Made by a program: the position numbers and the translations under genes. Positions 5,646 through 6,303 of a stretch of 6,303 nt of DNA are shown piece after piece. Each line of letters opens with the position of its first letter. Positions within the stretch are counted from its first letter, which is position 1. Origin of the DNA: Nitrospirota bacterium (GTDB lineage: Bacteria; Nitrospirota; UBA9217); the NCBI GenBank assembly GCA_013334545.1, contig JAAXXJ010000182.1, positions 1 through 6,303 of the forward strand, written 5' to 3'. The notes under the pieces are model-generated. The model was not told the DNA's origin and ran no database searches. It worked only from the letters and a program-made list of their open reading frames with translations.

Positions 5646-6303
5646 ATGATCAAACCGCCACATATCCAGTACGAGGACAAGGTCGTGCTCGTCTCGATCC
5701 TGGTCGGCATGGGCGCCTGGGTCCTGGACGCCGCGATCGATTCCCTCGTGTTTTCCCAGGCCATGTTCCTGGACACCCTGATCTTGGAGATCACTCCTCA
5801 CGAGCTCTATTTCCGGCTCTTTCTTCTGCTCGTCATCGTCCTCTTCGGTGTCATGGCCTCGCGCACCCTGGCGCGGCGCAAGTTCGTCGAAGAGGAGCTC
5901 CGGAAGACGCTGGCCCGGCTTGAAGACGAAAAGGCCAAGACCGACGCGGTCGTCGCTGCCATCCCCGACGGTATCAGCATCCTGGACCGAAACTACCGTG
6001 TGCTGTACCAGAACCAGGTCCACCGGGACATGGTTGGGGACCAGTTGGGAAAGGTCTGCTATGAAAAATATGCCAGCCGCGATGCCATCTGCCCGGGATG
6101 CCCGGTGGCTCGCTCCTTTGAGGACGGCGGCAACCATGTCCTGGCGAAGAGCGTGCCTTCCCAGAACGGGATAAGTTATATCGAGATAAGCTCTTCCCCT
6201 CTCCGGAACGCGAAAGGCGAGATCATCGCCGGCATCGAGGCGGTTCGCGATATAACAGAGCGCAAACAGGCCGAAGATGAGCTGAAGAAGCACCGAGAAC
6301 GGC
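5646..6303 (+). CDS. Membrane-anchored PAS-domain sensor protein (3' end missing)
   Basis: N-terminal part of a signal-sensing protein, 219 residues visible. Two transmembrane helices (about 13-36 and 55-75) flank a short periplasmic loop. A charged coiled-coil linker (76-100) leads into a cytoplasmic PAS domain at about 100-205, starting AVVAAIPDGISILDRNYRVLY and closing with GIEAVRDITERKQAE, the PAS/PAC end motif. The PAS core carries C138 (KVCYEKY) and the pair C149/C152 in CPGCPVARSFEDG, a variant that could bind a metal or respond to redox state. Another coiled stretch starts at 206, so a further PAS, histidine kinase, GGDEF or methyl-accepting module probably follows past the edge; which one cannot be told. 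The ATG is preceded by GAGG at five bases, and an in-frame TAA lies at 5598-5600. Transcription likely starts from the TTGACA promoter upstream. Confidence 0.88.
   Translation, partial: MIKPPHIQYEDKVVLVSILVGMGAWVLDAAIDSLVFSQAMFLDTLILEITPHELYFRLFLLLVIVLFGVMASRTLARRKFVEEELRKTLARLEDEKAKTDAVVAAIPDGISILDRNYRVLYQNQVHRDMVGDQLGKVCYEKYASRDAICPGCPVARSFEDGGNHVLAKSVPSQNGISYIEISSSPLRNAKGEIIAGIEAVRDITERKQAEDELKKHRER

Noticed and set aside
5487..6293. Minus-strand open frame of 268 codons at the right end
   Set aside because: It mirrors the PAS sensor gene, which has a promoter, a ribosome binding site, membrane helices and a PAS domain. The antisense product resembles nothing I recognise.

Overview
This 6.3 kb, GC-rich bacterial window carries most of a rod-shape (mre) gene cluster on the minus strand, an HD-domain hydrolase gene on the same strand, and the start of a divergent PAS-domain sensor gene on the plus strand. 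The order mreB-mreC-mreD-mrdA, high GC, a Shine-Dalgarno-led sigma70-type layout and a membrane PAS sensor fit a Gram-negative rod. A deltaproteobacterial (Desulfobacterota-like) source is my best guess, but it rests on overall style and not on a diagnostic gene.

Layout from right to left along the minus strand: HD-domain phosphohydrolase (5490 to 4693); a 371-base non-coding gap (4322-4692) holding two tandem copies of a hairpin-containing repeat and then a clear sigma70 promoter; an RDD-family membrane protein (4321-3797); a 176-base gap; then mreB (3620-2595), mreC (2577-1771), mreD (1774-1262) and mrdA/PBP2 (1261 to beyond the left edge). mreC and mreD overlap by ATGA, and the mreD stop abuts the mrdA start, so the shape genes look translationally coupled. 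MreB filaments, the MreC/MreD membrane partners and the PBP2 transpeptidase act together as the elongasome that builds the lateral wall. The mrdA gene is cut by the window edge after its SxxK and SxN-type motifs, so its KTG motif is not visible.

On the plus strand, a membrane-anchored PAS sensor gene (5646 to beyond the right edge) has two transmembrane helices, a coiled-coil linker and a PAS domain with a CPGCP cysteine motif. Its promoter has a perfect TTGACA box, and a 26-base near-palindrome covers the -10 box and the expected start site, a classical position for a repressor operator.

The conserved genes are ordinary. The parts worth a second look are the operator-like palindrome, the tandem hairpin repeats that run exactly into the stop codon of the HD gene, the cysteine-bearing PAS domain, and the RDD gene directly upstream of mreB. 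I found no rRNA, tRNA, CRISPR array, transposase or phage gene.
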